Shown one piece after another: positions 1 to 10,972 of a stretch of DNA of 64,000 nt; position 1 is the first letter of the stretch; every line of letters begins with the position of its first letter. Both the position numbers and the translations under genes were made by a program. This DNA is from Bettongia penicillata ogilbyi (Eukaryota > Chordata > Mammalia > Diprotodontia > Potoroidae): contig JAJHZJ010000121.1 of NCBI GenBank assembly GCA_023548195.1, positions 5,304,180-5,368,179 of the forward strand. Reading direction: 5' to 3'. A model generated the notes under the pieces. That model did no database searches and had not been told where the DNA came from. It saw only the letters and a list, made by a program, of their open reading frames with translations.

Positions 1-167
1 CAAATTTGTCTACTTTATCAACTCTATTCTGTCCCAAGTCTCCTCCTGCTGGGGCTTGTTTCCTATTTCCTACCATCTCCAGAACTGAGACCAAGGTAAA
101 CAAATGAATAAGGAGCTTAAAACTATGATTGTCAAGTTGCATATTGAGACTCATCTGAAATGACCTG

Positions 168-560
168 ATGTCCTTCCCTTATTCTGTTTGTGCAATAAAA
201 CAAGGGAAGAATTATATATATCTCCTTTCAGAATGCTTTCCAGGTACCACCACTCCACTCTTCTCTGCCTCAAACAAGCAAAACTCTTTTGTATATACAG
301 CCTTACTGGGAGGAGATACCTTTATTGTTTCCTACATACAGGAACTACAAAAACAACTGTCTGGACATCCACAATGCAGGAACAGCAGTATAGACTGGTC
401 CTTTGGACTTTACACTTGATGATCTTCATTCTGGAGATACAATCTACATCAAGAATCTCCAGTGGACCCGTGGGACTCAGCCTGATTGGGAAGGGCCATT
501 GTGGGTGCTGCTGACCACTCCAACAGCAATCAATACCAGAGGAAAAGATTCCTGGAAACT
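168..560 (+). pseudogene. Gammaretrovirus-like integrase C-terminal remnant
   Basis: Two overlapping open stretches, 168-419 and 403-765, lie in different frames and together read as the end of a retroviral pol gene. The second contains GDTIYIKN, then GPLWVLLTTPTAI, then a DSW, spaced as in the C-terminal DNA-binding part of class I (gamma-type) integrases. The first carries a plausible upstream piece with SYIQELQKQL. A frameshift near 400-420 separates them, so no functional protein is possible. The open frame continues past 560 into a hydrophobic stretch where an env leader would normally overlap, but I cannot identify env in it. Retroviral family assignment rests on the LLTTPTA-type block; the copy is old and broken. 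Confidence 0.65.
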
Positions 561-1739
561 ATTCTCAGGTGAAGCCTGTCCCTTCCTTAGTTATATAATG
601 TTCTCTTTGTTTTATTTTATCATAATACTACCACCTGTTGCTCTTTCCTCTCTTGTCCATTCCTCACAAGAGGATTGGAAAAGGCTTAATGCTATTAACA
701 GTCTCCATGAGGAAGTGGGAGAGGTATTGTACTATCTCAACGAGGTTGGATTTCATGGATGTTAGGCTTGTCTTCATAGTCACCAAAGAGATCCTTACCC
801 ATGCAAAACTTTTTTTTTTTCTCATTACTGAAAGGAAATTACCTGTAAGCATTTTTTTTTTTTTTGCTTTTTCCTTGGTCACCTATAATCTTAAGACCCA
901 TGATGAAAGAATGATGAAATAGTCAAAAGACATTTCCTTTACAAACCTCAGAAAGAAACAAATTACTCTTCAAATTAAGAGTCACAAAGTATTATTAAGT
1001 TTAGGACCAGGATGCATAGGATATTGGGGAAGACTAGTACCTCTGGTCTGAGGGCTGATAAGTCATTTCAAGGCTCCTTATCTGCCTTTGTTGTCCACTA
1101 ATCTATGTCTCCAAGAAGGCATAGTATATGCAGTGGCCACACTCCAGTAAAACCATCTCAGCAGACAGGCTAAATCAGGTTAAGGTAACTGATGAGCCTC
1201 AAGTGAATAAGGCTAAGAATTCTGCCTCATTTAAATCCCATTTATACTTGAATCAAAAGATAACACTCAGGCCATTTTACTATTTCATTATTTTATTATG
1301 CAACTATTTTACTATATTAAACTTTTACTATTTTATTTTCCTCGAATTCCTATTGTGAAGGGCTGGTGATGAAACCAGGAAGTATCGTTACACTGTGAGC
1401 TATAGTCACAAACCTGCGCACAGGCAGCCCAGGGCAAAGGATCGGCTTGTCATTGCATTGAAAGAGCAGTGGGATTCAGCAGCCCTCTGGGTGTCTGAGT
1501 AACCTTTTACAGTATCTCATTGCTTACCTCTTGGTGTGAGGAAGGGTCTAGAAAAGATGACCTAAAAACTTTCTATTTCACTTAATCCTGGCCTGCTTAC
1601 TGCAGCATGTGAAGATTCTTCTCTATGGTCAAAAAACACAAAAAAAATTGTGTGAAAAACTTTTGTGAAGATGATTCCATTCATGGATTGCATACATGTT
1701 TCTGGACAACACAAAATCCAGTAGAACTGAAAGATGAAT
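561..1739. other. Unassigned DNA downstream of the integrase remnant
   Basis: No protein family is recognisable. If the flanking retroviral parts belong to one provirus this is where env decayed, but no env motif such as a furin site or an immunosuppressive-type heptad could be found. Short poly-T runs occur near 810 and 851. Confidence 0.4.
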
Positions 1740-2079
1740 AGCTCTTGTTGGAGAGAACTCAGCAAGTCTCTCATCCAAACAGTAGCCCTGACTGAAACAC
1801 GGTTGGCAAATGAAGTCCAACTTACTGAAGTCAGAGCTGACTATACATTTTTCTGGAGTGTCCGTCATGATGAGAAGCACCCAGAAGCTGGTATAGGTTT
1901 CACAATTAAATCTAATTTAGTCAACAGACTTGTATGTCTCCTAAAAGGAATGAACAATTTCAATTTTATGCCTTTGGTGCCAGAGTCACACTGATCAGTG
2001 ATAAGGATATGATTCAGGAAAGATGGATGAAATACTTCCATAGTGTTCTCAACAGATCATTATCAAACAATAACCATTG

Positions 2080-2145
<66 letters not shown>

Positions 2146-2420
2146 GTTGATGTTAACTCTTCTCTAGCTGAACTTTCTACTAAAAAAAGAAGTTTTGAAT
2201 GCCATTCAGCTGAAGATGAGATTTTGAATGCCATTGGGCACATCTCATGTGATAAAGCTCCTGGGTACTGATTTGATTGCAGCAGAGATCTACAAGGCAG
2301 GGAATCTAATGCCCATACAAAAGCTGACTAAAATCTTCCAGGTTATATGGCAAGAGGAAGTCATCCCCTAGGAGATCAATGATGCCTTCATTGTCTATCT
2401 ATTAAAAAAAGTCTTATAAA
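1740..2420 (+). repeat. RTE-class LINE fragment (endonuclease and RT portions)
   Basis: Translated in + frames, 1745-1940 contains VALTETRLANEVQLTEV, then YTFFWS, then AGIGFTIKSNLVN, which matches the apurinic endonuclease domain of RTE/BovB-type LINEs. At 1990-2075 an ERWMKYFHSVLNRS block follows, and after the TA microsatellite 2150-2420 gives DEILNAIGHISCDKAPG then AEIYKAG and QVIWQEEVIP, the start of the reverse transcriptase. The pieces lie in different frames with stops, so the copy is dead. The order is collinear with the family, but the spacing between endonuclease and RT is much shorter than in a complete element, so an internal deletion is likely. Confidence 0.8.
2084..2142. repeat. 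(TA)n microsatellite inside the RTE element
   Basis: About 29 uninterrupted TA dinucleotides. It sits exactly between the LNRS block and the reverse-transcriptase block of the RTE relic, so it expanded after that insertion. Confidence 0.95.
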
Positions 2421-2830
2421 ATTAGCTTATGGATAAATTATTTATGGGATACATATCTTTCACTGACTAAAAAGTGGGGAATTAAAACTTAAAAAAATCA
2501 AATTGATTCTATTCTGTAATTGATTTCATTTTATAATATCACTGACATTTTGTGTAACTACCTAAGTCACGTTTCATTTGTCTCTGGGTTAAGTTTGGAA
2601 ATTCAGCTTTCCTGTATATCACTCATTTTTCTGAGTTAAATTTAGAAGTTCAATTTTTCTGCTAATTACTTTTTTTACTCTTGTGTCAAGGAAATGTTTT
2701 CCTCAAAGAACACAGGAGGATGCCAAGGAGCCTGATCTGTTATCTCTAACTATCCTTCAAGAAAGTCCCATCTGTTATCACTGTAACACTAACTATCCTT
2801 GCAGGTGGACACAACCATGAGCTCTCCATA

Positions 2831-2851
2831 GAGATGAGATGGAAGAAGGGG
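2831..2851 (+). promoter_or_regulatory. Candidate retroviral polypurine tract
   Basis: A 21-base run that is purine except for two T residues and ends in GGGG directly before a TGTTGCTAG, the usual layout at the env/U3 boundary of a provirus. Suggestive rather than proven because no second LTR copy is present for comparison. Confidence 0.4.
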
Positions 2852-3129
2852 TGTTGCTAGCCCTGCTTTCCAACTTTCTAGACAATCATATTGTCCCCCA
2901 CATCTATGGTGCTTCTGGCTTTATAATCAATAATATTCGTTTCCCATCTATGATGTTGTCTTGTAGTTTTGGGGTGCTATTCCTTTTGTGCATAAAGATG
3001 ATCTGTCAGCCCTCACTCAGGGTCTCCACTAGCTAAGGAGACTGAGATCCTGTTTATTGTCAAATTTATATTTTGATGATAAATTTTGCTTGAAGTTTTG
3101 TTTCTCAGTTTACTGTAATTTTCACAACA
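2852..3129 (+). repeat. Candidate 3' LTR of the gamma-like ERV
   Basis: Begins TGTTG right after the purine tract and can be ended at a CACAACA at 3123-3129. Inside are a CATAAA-like TATA candidate near 2990, the LTR-like CAGCCCTCACTCAGGGTCTCC near 3007, and a GATAAA poly(A)-signal variant near 3079. Order and orientation agree with the integrase remnant upstream. The end is uncertain: the following 340 bases are also LTR-like. Confidence 0.4.
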
Positions 3130-3470
3130 CAGGTGAAATGTTGTAGTCTTCTAGACTTTTGGGGGTATCTCAGGTCAGAGGAGTACTGGATCAACCTGGT
3201 CATCTCAATCACAGCACTGTTTGTTGTCAGACCCAGATCCTGGGTCAGAGTGTTGCCGGTTTCAGACCTCTCTGGAATTTCCTTGTTGTATTTCTCTAGG
3301 TTTCCTTCTCCGGGAATAAAGCATCATAAACTTTATGTGTTCTCTAGATTGTATCCGGTCAGAGCTCTGTTAGATTTCCTGCTTACTTACCTGAGCTTAC
3401 ATTTGTTTCCACTTCTCAGACTTCATAGGTTTCTGGATATCTTTTTTTTTTTTTGGTGCAATTCTAGGTA
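3130..3470 (+). repeat. LTR-like sequence, unresolved
   Basis: Contains an AATAAA at about 3316 followed by a pyrimidine-rich stretch that reads like R/U5 of a second LTR, and ends at a poly-T run (3441-3454). It may be the true 3' part of the preceding LTR or a different element; I see no terminal repeats. Confidence 0.3.
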
Positions 3471-5172
3471 GAATGAAGGAATTACTGTTGTTACCTTTTG
3501 AATTTCTTCATCACTATCCTATCTAGGACCTTAAAAAAAATCTCTACTGGAGTGTATATGGTACAGTTGAGCTCTTAAACATCCTTTGCAGTTATAATCT
3601 TAACCAGAAGCATATATGGTAACTTTATATTCTAAAGTAATTATCTCTAGAAGGATGTATTAGTGATACACAATATACTATAGCTTGTACCTATGGAAAT
3701 TTTTCTATGAGAGAAGTTAGCTCTTTTCAGAAACCAATGAAACATAGTGCTAAAATAGAACTGAACTTGAAAAAGGCAGAGGAACCGAATGAGTAGCAAA
3801 AAGTATGTGGGGACAAGTAATGCAGAAGGTCCTTTTAATGAAAAAAAAATAAACTTTGGGTAACAGGTAAACATATGCATAACAAGAAAAAGGAAAGAAG
3901 TGAGTATGGGTGAACCAACACTGAAAATTTGATGAACTGATACAAGTGTGCACTGGGGCATCATAATTTTCATGGAACTAATGTTTCTATGATTTGTTGG
4001 GTGGCAGCTCTTTGACATAGGTAGAATGAGAAAATCCCTACAGTTTTACTTTATTTTCCAAAGAAACTGCTTCTCAGTAGGAAAAAGGAAGAATACCAAG
4101 TCAGGGACAGGCAGTTATCCTGATGAAACAGTTCTGCTGAGAGCACAACAGAAACCTTATTGTCCTGTTGCACAGCTGAGCCAATAATGGAAAGAGGCTG
4201 ATGAACTTCTAAAAACAAAGGTCATATTTCAAGTGAATAGCCCAGTTATAAAATTATAGGAAGAAATTTAGCGAGAACTGAATTATTTGGTAAATCTTTC
4301 ATGGTAAAATCATTTGGAGAAATCAGTTCTCCAAACTTTAAAAAAAAGCAAAGAGCTCATTTGTTACATAGTGTTCTCAGTTCCCTGCTCTGCAAAATGA
4401 AGAGTTGGACCAGAACATTTCTAATTTAAAGCTCTAACATCCTGTAAGTTATGAAGAGACCATGTCTTTTTGGACTAAATCCTGGCCACAGCGTCACAAA
4501 TTCAGCCAGAAGATATCATTGATCAGTACAAATCAATGAAACAAAAGATTTTTTTAAAAGGAATACGCCCACACAAATATAACATTGTTTAAGGATCATC
4601 AAAGTTTTCTAAAATATGCTGTTTATTGTTATGACAAAGTCAAATTGAGCCATAAAGTTTAAGGCTTGAGTCACAAACATTCTCTCCTTTTATTCTCATC
4701 CTCTTGGGACATGCTAAATAGATTACAGCATTGTGCCAACACGGAAAGTCAGATGACAATGGCAAAGGAACATGATGTTGATGTAGACACTCTAGCTTTC
4801 AACTTCTCTTATAATTACATAATCAGATATAAATCCTACAGTAAAAAAGCACACAAAAGATAAATTGATTTCATTTCAACAAATATTTATCAAATTAGTG
4901 TTATGTACAAAAACATTGAACTGGGCTTGGGGATATAAAATTTTTAGAGTATTTTTCTTAAAATGGAGTTTATTCTGGGGTTAGAGGTAAGGAAAACATC
5001 ACATGCACAGGTTAAAAAAATCTGTTATTCAAAACATAACTCTATCATCCTTTCATAAACTTTCCTTTTCTGCTGATTAAGAACATCACCAGCACTTCAT
5101 TAACCCAGATTTGTAATAATGGAATCATTCTTGATGCCGCCCTCTCTTTTCTTCCCTATGTGCAATCACTTC
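3471..5172. other. No recognisable feature
   Basis: AT-rich sequence with scattered short open stretches on both strands, none with a recognisable domain. I see no repeat family that I can name. Confidence 0.5.
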
Positions 5173-5628
5173 TGTAATGGTAAGTTAAATGGGAAGAGCT
5201 TTCCCATTCATTGATAAGCCCATGTGATCTGCTTAAATCACATAAACGCCTAAGTCACATGTAGTGGGAGGAGTTTGCTGAATCGTGGAACAGGAATGGT
5301 ACAGCAGAACTAAGAGGAAGTTCTTGAGAGCAGTTAGGGCAAAGGGAGAGAGAGGACACAAGCAAGCAGACAGCTAGGCTCATGAGTGTTCGTTTGTGGG
5401 AAGGCCTCAGTGCAGGGGGTTGAGGGGAGGCTTGGGAATGGCTTTGTCCCTTGCAGTGCTAATGTGTATTGGATTCTTGGCTACTATGATGGATTTGACT
5501 TTCTGGTGTCTGAATAAATGTTTTTCTTCTGCTTTCTATATGGAGAGTCTGTTATACTTTGCAATTCTGAACTATGCCAGCATATTCATAGTTGACCTCA
5601 GTGCTGTGAATATTACCTGTGTGATACA
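5173..5628 (+). repeat. 5' LTR of ERV-L-like provirus
   Basis: Starts TGTAATGG and ends GATACA. Its last 300 bases are repeated in the same orientation at 7206-7521, including GGGAATGGCTTTGTCCC-type, CTGGTGTCTGAATAAATG and TTCATAGTTG blocks. AATAAA lies at about 5513. The two copies bracket a region with a dUTPase remnant, which makes the LTR reading strong. The exact 5' end rests only on a TG dinucleotide because the other copy lacks this part. Confidence 0.7.
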
Positions 5629-5630
5629 TG

Positions 5631-5647
5631 TGGCATCATGAACGGTA
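5631..5647 (+). other. Candidate primer-binding site
   Basis: TGGCATCATGAACGGTA begins two bases after the LTR end, the normal spacing. It resembles the leucine-tRNA site of ERV-L elements at 11 of 17 positions by my reading, and several differences are transitions. This is an inference from position and partial similarity. Confidence 0.45.
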
Positions 5648-6869
5648 TCACAGGGTATAAAATCTCTATTTGGAGGCAGAAAGGATTTAGAGGAAGAAAT
5701 ATATATCCCAGGATGGGAGGATTTAATGTATTCCTCCCTAACAAAGGAATGGACTAAAAGCACAGGACTCTGTGAAGACTGACAAGCGAGGTTACAGGAG
5801 GGCAACCTAGAGACTTGGAAAGGAATACCAATAAAACCAGGGAGAGAACTGGCCGGGGTATGTAGGAGAGGCTGGAATTTATTAAAAGCTTACCGTGTTA
5901 TGTGTGAAAGCAGAGAGAGATAAATTGCTGAAGGAAAAAAATTTGGAAGGAAAAAGAGTTAACTAGCTTGCATGAGAATTTTCAGTGTTTGAGTTCTCCT
6001 TTAAAAGAGCAAGGTGGAGGGTCTCAGGTGGAAGAGAAAGCTGTTCATTTAGCTATGAAGAAGTAGATGACTGGCAAAAGAAGTGTGAATACAACCTTTG
6101 TACAGACCCAGCCTAGTTGCTATGATGATAACTCCAGGAGAGTAAACGGGCAGAAAATGTAACTAAGTCAGAGTTGAAAGATGAAACAATATTTCAGGGA
6201 CAGACTTTTAAGATCAAAGATACTAAGCTGAAAACAAAAGAAGGGGACATAATGTTTAGGGAGATTATTGAAGATTTTCCTCAGCAGGAGGTCACAGATA
6301 TTTTGAGTTGGTTCCCCAAAATGATGAGGTAACTGTTAATGTCTTGGATGGTGAGAATCAGTAATGAGGGAGCTGGAGGAATATAGATATATGGCATGGA
6401 CTGTTCAAAATTTATAGGTATCAGACCAAATACTTTTGTACAGCAAGCCTTTAGAGATTACAATATGCAAGGAAGTGACAATATGACTGACCTGTTAGCT
6501 TTGGCTGCAAAAGGATGCAGTAAGCAGTATCCTACTGATTCTATGTGGCCTGGTATTCACTTAGGGACTGTATAAGAAAGTTTAAGGAGGAGGTAACGAG
6601 GACTGTCATAATGATTGGAAATGCAGATGCATACTATGGTACACACTTATCAGTTTGCCATAGGAGTATAATAGTGAAGATGGTTCCTACTGCTTACAAG
6701 CACCTAGCTTTGACTCTAATAATTTGGAAAATAATTGAGGAACCCTCTTTTGGAGGTGCTGGATAAAATTTCACAGTTAAGTGACTTAGGGACTAGGGAA
6801 AAGATGAATTTCCTCAAGACAGAAGAGTCAATTGCCAGCAGATTCAAAGTCAGGATAAATTGACAAAGA
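5648..6869 (+). pseudogene. Decayed internal region of the ERV-L-like provirus
   Basis: The 1.2 kb between the 5' LTR and the dUTPase remnant has no long frame. From order it should derive from leader, gag and perhaps pol, but I cannot name any gag or RT motif. An intact ERV-L interior is several kilobases, so most of pol has been deleted. Confidence 0.45.
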
Positions 6870-7204
6870 AAGAAATCATTTTGGACAGATTTTACCTAAA
6901 TCATGATTAATTGGCAGCTCAAGGAATACATGTATTGGCTGGAATGATAGATTCTAATCATCAAGGAGAAATTGTGACATTCCAAAATTTAGGTGAAGAA
7001 CTCATACAGTTTTGTAAAAATGATAGAATAGTTCAAGTGAGTATTATTCCTTGTGAAACAATACCACTTGTGGAAACTGACCCTTCTTCTGAAATAACTA
7101 GAAGAGAAACTGAAGGATTGGGTTCTATTCATAGAAGAAGATTGACAGCTAAAGTATGGGTAAAATTGAAGCCAGATGATGTTACAAAGGCTGCACTAAT
7201 TGTA
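6870..7204 (+). pseudogene. Retroviral dUTPase remnant (ERV-L type)
   Basis: dUTPases hydrolyse dUTP to dUMP and keep uracil out of DNA; ERV-L elements carry one at the end of pol. The frame reading through 6911 shows LAAQGIHVLAG just after an in-frame stop (6908-6910). Then come MIDSNHQGEI (motif III, usually with D and Y before a G), NDRIVQV (motif IV) and RRETEGLGSI (the phosphate-binding motif V). The three motifs are in the right order with normal spacing. Motif I is not seen, and the stop inside motif II makes it non-functional. Its place immediately before the 3' LTR, with no env between, fits ERV-L rather than a betaretrovirus, where the domain sits next to protease. Confidence 0.75.
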
Positions 7205-7205
7205 G

Positions 7206-7521
7206 CAGTTAGGGCAGAAGGAGAAAGAGGACACAGGTAAGCAGATAACTAGGATCATAAGTGTTTGTTTGTGGGAAATCCCCAGTGGGGGCACGGGGTT
7301 ATCTTGGGAATGGCTTTATCCCCTGCAGTACTAATTCATATTGACTTCTAAGCTACTATGATGGATTTGGCTTTCTGGTTTTGGGATTTGGCTTTCTGGT
7401 GTCTGAATGAATGTTTTTCTCCTACCTTCTATATGAAGAGTCTATTATATTTTGTGATTCAAAACTGTTATGGCATATTCATAGTTGCCCTTGATGCTGT
7501 GAATACTGCCTGGTTGATGCA
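7206..7521 (+). repeat. 3' LTR (5'-truncated) of the ERV-L-like provirus
   Basis: Direct repeat of the 3' two thirds of 5173-5628. A 70-base block around 7395-7465 differs from the first copy at about eight positions. It ends TGATGCA, matching TGATACA of the first copy. The first 155 bases of the LTR are missing. It also carries a short local duplication of GGATTTGGCTTTCTGG near 7362-7400 that the 5' LTR lacks, and its AATAAA has mutated to AATGAA. Confidence 0.7.
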
Positions 7522-7699
7522 CTTGCCAATTGTTTATTGTTCCTCCATAACATCTGCTACTTCTTTAATGGTGATCTGGTCAGTGCTTCCCAAGAAAGTG
7601 TGTAGTATTCTTTGCCTGTTGCCAGGTTACATATAAGAACCTGGGAAACTTCCTTGCTCAAATATCTCTGAATTTTTTTATTCATTTTTGGGATAAAAT

Positions 7700-7955
7700 A
7701 AAACTTAATCAACTTGTTACTTCACCCTTCATCATCTGACTCTGGTATACCTTTGTAGAATTATTTCACTATGCAAACTCTTATGCACTTTATTTTTTGC
7801 CCAAACTGACCTACTTATTGTTTTCTAAACTTTGAATTCCATCTCTTGCTTTTGCAAAGGCTGTCTCCCACATGTGGACTACATGCCTTTCTCATCTCAG
7901 TCTTTTAGAAACCTTTCCTTTCTTTTAAGACTCTTTTCTATGTCAAAGATTCCTT
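7700..7955 (+). repeat. L2 LINE 3' fragment
   Basis: Old L2 consensus features are readable: CCAAACTGACCTACTTATTG, then CCATCTCTTGCTTTTGCA-AGGCTGTC, then the pyrimidine-rich stretch. Heavily diverged. Confidence 0.6.
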
Positions 7956-8140
7956 GGGCAGCAGATGGTACAATGGAGAGTATACTGAATCAGGTATCAT
8001 GAAGGGAAGAAGGGAAATATGAAAGGAAAAAAACAAAAAAACCATAAATGAGTGAAAGAATGAAGGAAAGCATGAAAGAAGGAAAGAAGGAAAAGAGAAA
8101 AGGACAGAAATAAGAAAGAATGAAAGGAGAAAAAGAAAAA
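7956..8140 (+). repeat. SINE head followed by purine-rich (GAAA/GAAGG)n tail
   Basis: GGGCAGCAGATGGTACAATGG-type start matches the tRNA-derived head of the marsupial SINEs seen elsewhere in the window (for example 54047). After about 50 bases it gives way to roughly 130 bases of almost pure purine (GAAAGGA, GAAGGAAA), probably grown from an A-rich tail. Confidence 0.5.
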
Positions 8141-9567
8141 AAAGGTCTTTAATATGACTAAGCAATTTATATAGGTTATAGGAAGCTTCCCCAAGAAATA
8201 GTAAGAACTTCTTGTCTCCCCAGTAATGAGTAATTTTTGGCTTGTATGAAAGCAAGGCAACATATTATTCCTTCAAGGTGAGTTAACCCACAAGCTGTGT
8301 GATATTTTAACTTGGTAAGGGACAATGTTTATCAGATAATTTGATACAGTACCTACAAGGTACAGACAGCTCACATTTAGAGATTATAATCAGTTTTCAG
8401 GCATGGACAATATTAGTTATAATGTGTTTTTCTTGTGCAGCACTAGAAAGAAAAAAATACTGCATTATCGTTTAAAAGTTGGGACTTCTATCTTAATAAC
8501 TAAATATCCATATTAGTGTAAGAAAATTTTTTCATGTAAAGAAATTTGATGCTCAAAGTGTCAGAAAAGTACTTCTTCTCAAAGAAAAAAGAATTTAACC
8601 AAGTGATAGATTGTCTTTTTCTAATTAAACAGTTTGGTGGGTGGAAGAGAAGAGAAGAGTTTTATTGAAAATGGCTAAAATTTTGTGCATGACAAAACAC
8701 TTTTCAGATAAGCTATAAGCAGTTTGTTTGCAAAAAGTATAGAAAATATACTATGACATAAATATAAAGCTTATGTCACCTTGTAAAGATGTAGGGTGAT
8801 GTCTCTTTGGTATGTGAACAGTTTGGTTCACTTTGGTAAAAGGACAGTGAAATAGCTTTTATTTATCAGAAATTTATAAAATATCGGTATAAACACAGTT
8901 ATCAAAGACACAGATTGCTATATTGAACCTCTTTCACTAATAGAGAAGGGCTGAAGTCATAGGTATTGTGTTCTTCAGTTCATTACAAGTAACTTGTTGG
9001 AACTTAAGAAGGTAAAACTTGAAAAAAGAAATATCAAATAATGGTTTAGGGATCATTAAATGAACGAATAAAGATGGTTGATTTTAAGGGAGGGGTGTTT
9101 AGTTTTTATTTCATAAGTGAAAAATGAGTTTCTGAGTACCAGAAGGCTCTGCTTTAAGCCACTGAATGCAGTGAAAAGTGGACTATAAATATTGTGGTGA
9201 CTGAAAACTGAAGGAAGAACAAGGGATAGAAAAAGGGAATCTTGGTGAAGAAATTGTAGCTGGAGCAATCAGCTGATAATAGGCTTCCATTGTGAGATGT
9301 CTAGATGGTTGATAAGAGGCCAGCGTCACTGGACATCGGTGATTGTCTTTCAACACTTCCTAGAGCGTGGTAAAAATCAAACCTATTTGCGAAGAAAGAG
9401 GGTAGGAGGAAGACAGGCTAAGTGGCTATTTTACTGTGAGTAGTGTTTTCTACAGACTGATTGGTCAATGCAGTATTTTGGTGAATTTGTCCTTAAGGCC
9501 CAGGAAGAGTCAACTCAATAAACTTTTCAGTGCTATAACTTAAAGGGACTGATAGGTAAACACCCTT
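8141..9567. other. No recognisable feature
   Basis: AT-rich; no coding domain or repeat family identified by eye. Confidence 0.5.
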
Positions 9568-10176
9568 TTAAAAATTAATATTTTATTTTTCCCAATTATA
9601 TGTAAAAACAAATTTAACATTGTTCTTTCTGATTTCAAGTTCCAAATTCTCCCCCTTCCTTGCTCATTGAGAAGACAACCAATTCAACACAGATTATATA
9701 TGTATAGTCATGCAAGGCATGTATAGCCATGTAAGGCATCCTGTAAAAGAAAACACAGACAGAAAAATAAAGGAAAAAGTCGCTTTGATCTGCCTTCAGG
9801 CTCTACTAGTTCTTTCTCTGGAGATGGACAGAGGCTCTTATCATAAGTATTTCAGAATTACCTTGGATCATTGTATTGTCAGTAATAGTTAAATTATTCA
9901 ATATAGATCATCATACAATATTGCTGTTGCTGTATACAATGTTCTCCTGGTTCTGCTCGTTTCGCTTTGCATCAGTTCATGTAAGACTTTCCAGATTTTA
10001 CTGCTTGTCACTTCTCATAGCATGACAGTAATCCACCATAATCATATGCAACAGCTTGTTCAGCTATTCCTCAATTGATGGACATACTCTCAGTTTTCAA
10101 TTTTTTGCCACCACTAAAAGAGCTGCTATAAATACTTTTGTAAATATAGGTCCTTTTCTCTTTAGGATATAGACCT
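9568..10176 (-). repeat. L1 LINE, 3' end, antisense
   Basis: Reads as the complement of a marsupial L1 3' end: poly-T-like start, CCCAATTATATG, GTTCCAAATTCTCC, then TTCTCCTGGTTCTGCT and GCCACCACTAAAAGAGCTGCTATAAAT, all of which recur in the antisense L1 copies at 23.7, 29.1 and 48.0 kb. Interrupted at 10177 by a solo LTR and resumes at 10559. Confidence 0.9.
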
Positions 10177-10552
10177 TGTAGAGAGCCAGTACTGATAGAG
10201 TCCAGAATGTGAGGTACTTAAGACTTGTGCTAGTGTAAAGACTGTTGTTCTTAGGAAATTGGGTCACCATTCCACTCCTGATAAGCAGGGATGAGGTCAT
10301 CCTGACCCTGATTGTGTACCCCCAAAGTTGTTATACAGAAGGAACTAAGATATAGATGTAAAAGATGTAAACTGAAAATATTCTCATGGTAATAACCTTG
10401 CTTGCTTGAGAGAGTATATAAACTTGACCCTCAGATCAATAAACCGGTCATGTACCAGTCATGTACAGATGGTACAGTCTTGCTTAACCCCCACTGCTGT
10501 TATCTCTTTCTTTTCTATAACCACCAGGCCCCTGATCAGCAAGTTGCTGGCA
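10177..10552 (+). mobile_element. Solo LTR inserted in L1
   Basis: 376 bases starting TGTAGAGAG and ending TTGCTGGCA, flanked by the perfect 6-base duplication AGACCT (10171-10176 and 10553-10558). Removing the LTR and one AGACCT restores the expected L1 order GATATAGACCTAGTAGTG. A TATATAAA box is at 10415-10422 and AATAAA at 10438-10443. The poly(A) signal therefore lies upstream of the expected cap site, as in betaretrovirus-like LTRs with a very short R. A 6-base duplication also suits class II elements. No internal sequence remains, so it arose by LTR-LTR recombination. Confidence 0.9.
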
Positions 10553-10558
10553 AGACCT

Positions 10559-10972
10559 AGTAGTGAGTGGTATTGTTTGGTCAAAGGGTTTGGTATGATT
10601 TTATAGCCCTTTCAGCACCATTACAAATTGCTCTCCAGAATAGTTGAATCAGTATACAACTTCACCAACAATGCGTTAGCATTTTAGCTTTCCCACTTTC
10701 TCTACAATACAATATTTCCCACATTCTCCATAATAACCATTTTTCTTTTTCTGTCATATTAGCCAGTCTGACAGGTATATGGTGGTAGCTCAGAGTTGTT
10801 TTTATTTGCATCTCTCTAATCAATAGTAATTTAGAGCATTTTTTCATATAACTAAAGATAATTTTGATTTCTTTGTCTGAAACTGCCTATTCATATCCTC
10901 TGACCATTTATTGATTGAGTAGTAGTTCCTATTTCTACAAATTTGACTCCATTTTCCTTATATTTGAGAAAT
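10559..10972 (-). repeat. L1 LINE ORF2 3' part, antisense
   Basis: Continuation of the split L1: GGTCAAAGGGTTTGGTATG, AATTGCTCTCCAGAATAGTTG, TTTGCATCTCTCTAATCAA and the ATTCATATCCTCTGACCATTT block are complements of the ORF2 C-terminal coding region, seen in sense orientation at 12.8-13.1 kb. Confidence 0.9.

Noticed and set aside
5173..7526. Perfect target-site duplication around the ERV-L-like provirus
   Set aside because: ACTTC before the 5' LTR and CTTGC after the 3' LTR are only loosely alike, so no duplication is claimed.
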